NCBI GenBank assembly: GCA_029942215.1
Contig: JAOZTM010000031.1
Span: 1 to 5,147, forward strand
Length of the DNA stretch: 5,147 nt
Direction of reading: 5' to 3'
Origin: Metamycoplasmataceae bacterium
GTDB lineage: Bacteria > Bacillota_I > Bacilli_A > Mycoplasmatales > Metamycoplasmataceae
Shown: piece by piece, positions 5,043 to 5,147 of the stretch
Numbering within the stretch: position 1 is the first letter of the stretch
Layout: every line of letters starts with the position of its first letter
The notes under the pieces: generated by a model
The model's input: the letters and a program-made list of their open reading frames with translations, nothing else
Databases searched by the model: none
Told to the model about the DNA's origin: nothing
Made by a program: the position numbers and the translations under genes

Positions 5043-5147
5043 CACATCTCTCTTTACATATTTCTTCTGAGTTAAGTTCTTCAGGAGCAAAATGATTTCA
5101 ACATCTTTGACATTTAACTGATTCAAATGTTTCAACACTTATTTCTT
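5026..5147 (-). CDS. ileS: Isoleucyl-tRNA synthetase, C-terminal zinc finger (5' part beyond window)
   Basis: Only the last 39 residues and the TAA stop are in the window. They contain K-C-Q-R-C-W-N-H (residues 11-18 of the fragment) and a second pair in I-C-K-E-R-C-E-K (29-36). This is the C-terminal zinc-binding motif of bacterial IleRS (Cys-x-Arg-Cys-Trp with a later Cys pair), which helps the enzyme act on tRNA-Ile. The conserved Trp is encoded by TGA. The second pair is C-x3-C rather than the more common C-x2-C. The fragment ends soon after the finger, as IleRS normally does. Fpg/MutM glycosylases have a related finger but not the Cys-Trp pattern. The gene converges on the toxin gene with a single base between the two stop codons. 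Most of the enzyme cannot be assessed here. Confidence 0.85.

Noticed and set aside
5098..5100. UGA as glycine (Gracilibacteria/Absconditabacteria code)
   Set aside because: The TGA after Cys-x2-Cys in IleRS aligns with an invariant Trp, and the membrane-helix contexts also suit Trp.

Overview
The window comes from an AT-rich bacterium that reads UGA as tryptophan (genetic code 4), so a mollicute of the Mycoplasma type. I count 23 in-frame TGA codons against one TGG across the reading frames. One TGA sits exactly at the invariant Trp of the IleRS zinc finger (Cys-x2-Cys-Trp), which rules out both random stops and UGA=Gly. I cannot name the species.

Layout, left to right. (1) 1-2120, minus strand: the N-terminal 706 residues of a very large protein with a CvpA-like four-helix membrane module followed by a long Ala/Ser/Thr/Lys-rich coiled coil, predicted to lie outside the cell. 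(2) 2204-3046, minus: a 280-residue protein with hints of a DEDDy/RNase H-fold nuclease and a coiled-coil tail. (3) 3096-3680, plus, divergent from (2): a SAP/Rho-N-like helical N-terminus joined to four membrane helices. (4) 3701-4186, minus, convergent with (3): another four-helix membrane protein, with a basic/acidic coiled-coil tail. (5) About 4223-4295, plus: a GC-rich island with its own -10 box and a hairpin plus T8 terminator, best read as an undescribed small RNA. (6) 4422-5024, plus: a two-gene toxin-antitoxin operon with a Phd/YefM-like antitoxin and a RelE/ParE-family toxin. (7) 5026-5147, minus: the C-terminal zinc finger of isoleucyl-tRNA synthetase.

Expression follows two styles. 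Four genes (1-4) each carry an exact TATAAT with exactly six bases before the ATG and no Shine-Dalgarno, which implies leaderless mRNAs starting at or next to the A of ATG. Only the toxin-antitoxin genes have clear ribosome binding sites. Convergent pairs are separated by compact bidirectional hairpins that overlap or abut the stop codons. The small-RNA promoter and the promoter of gene (4) are back to back with 12 bp between the -10 boxes, so they probably cannot fire together. No mobile element, CRISPR array, tRNA or rRNA was seen.
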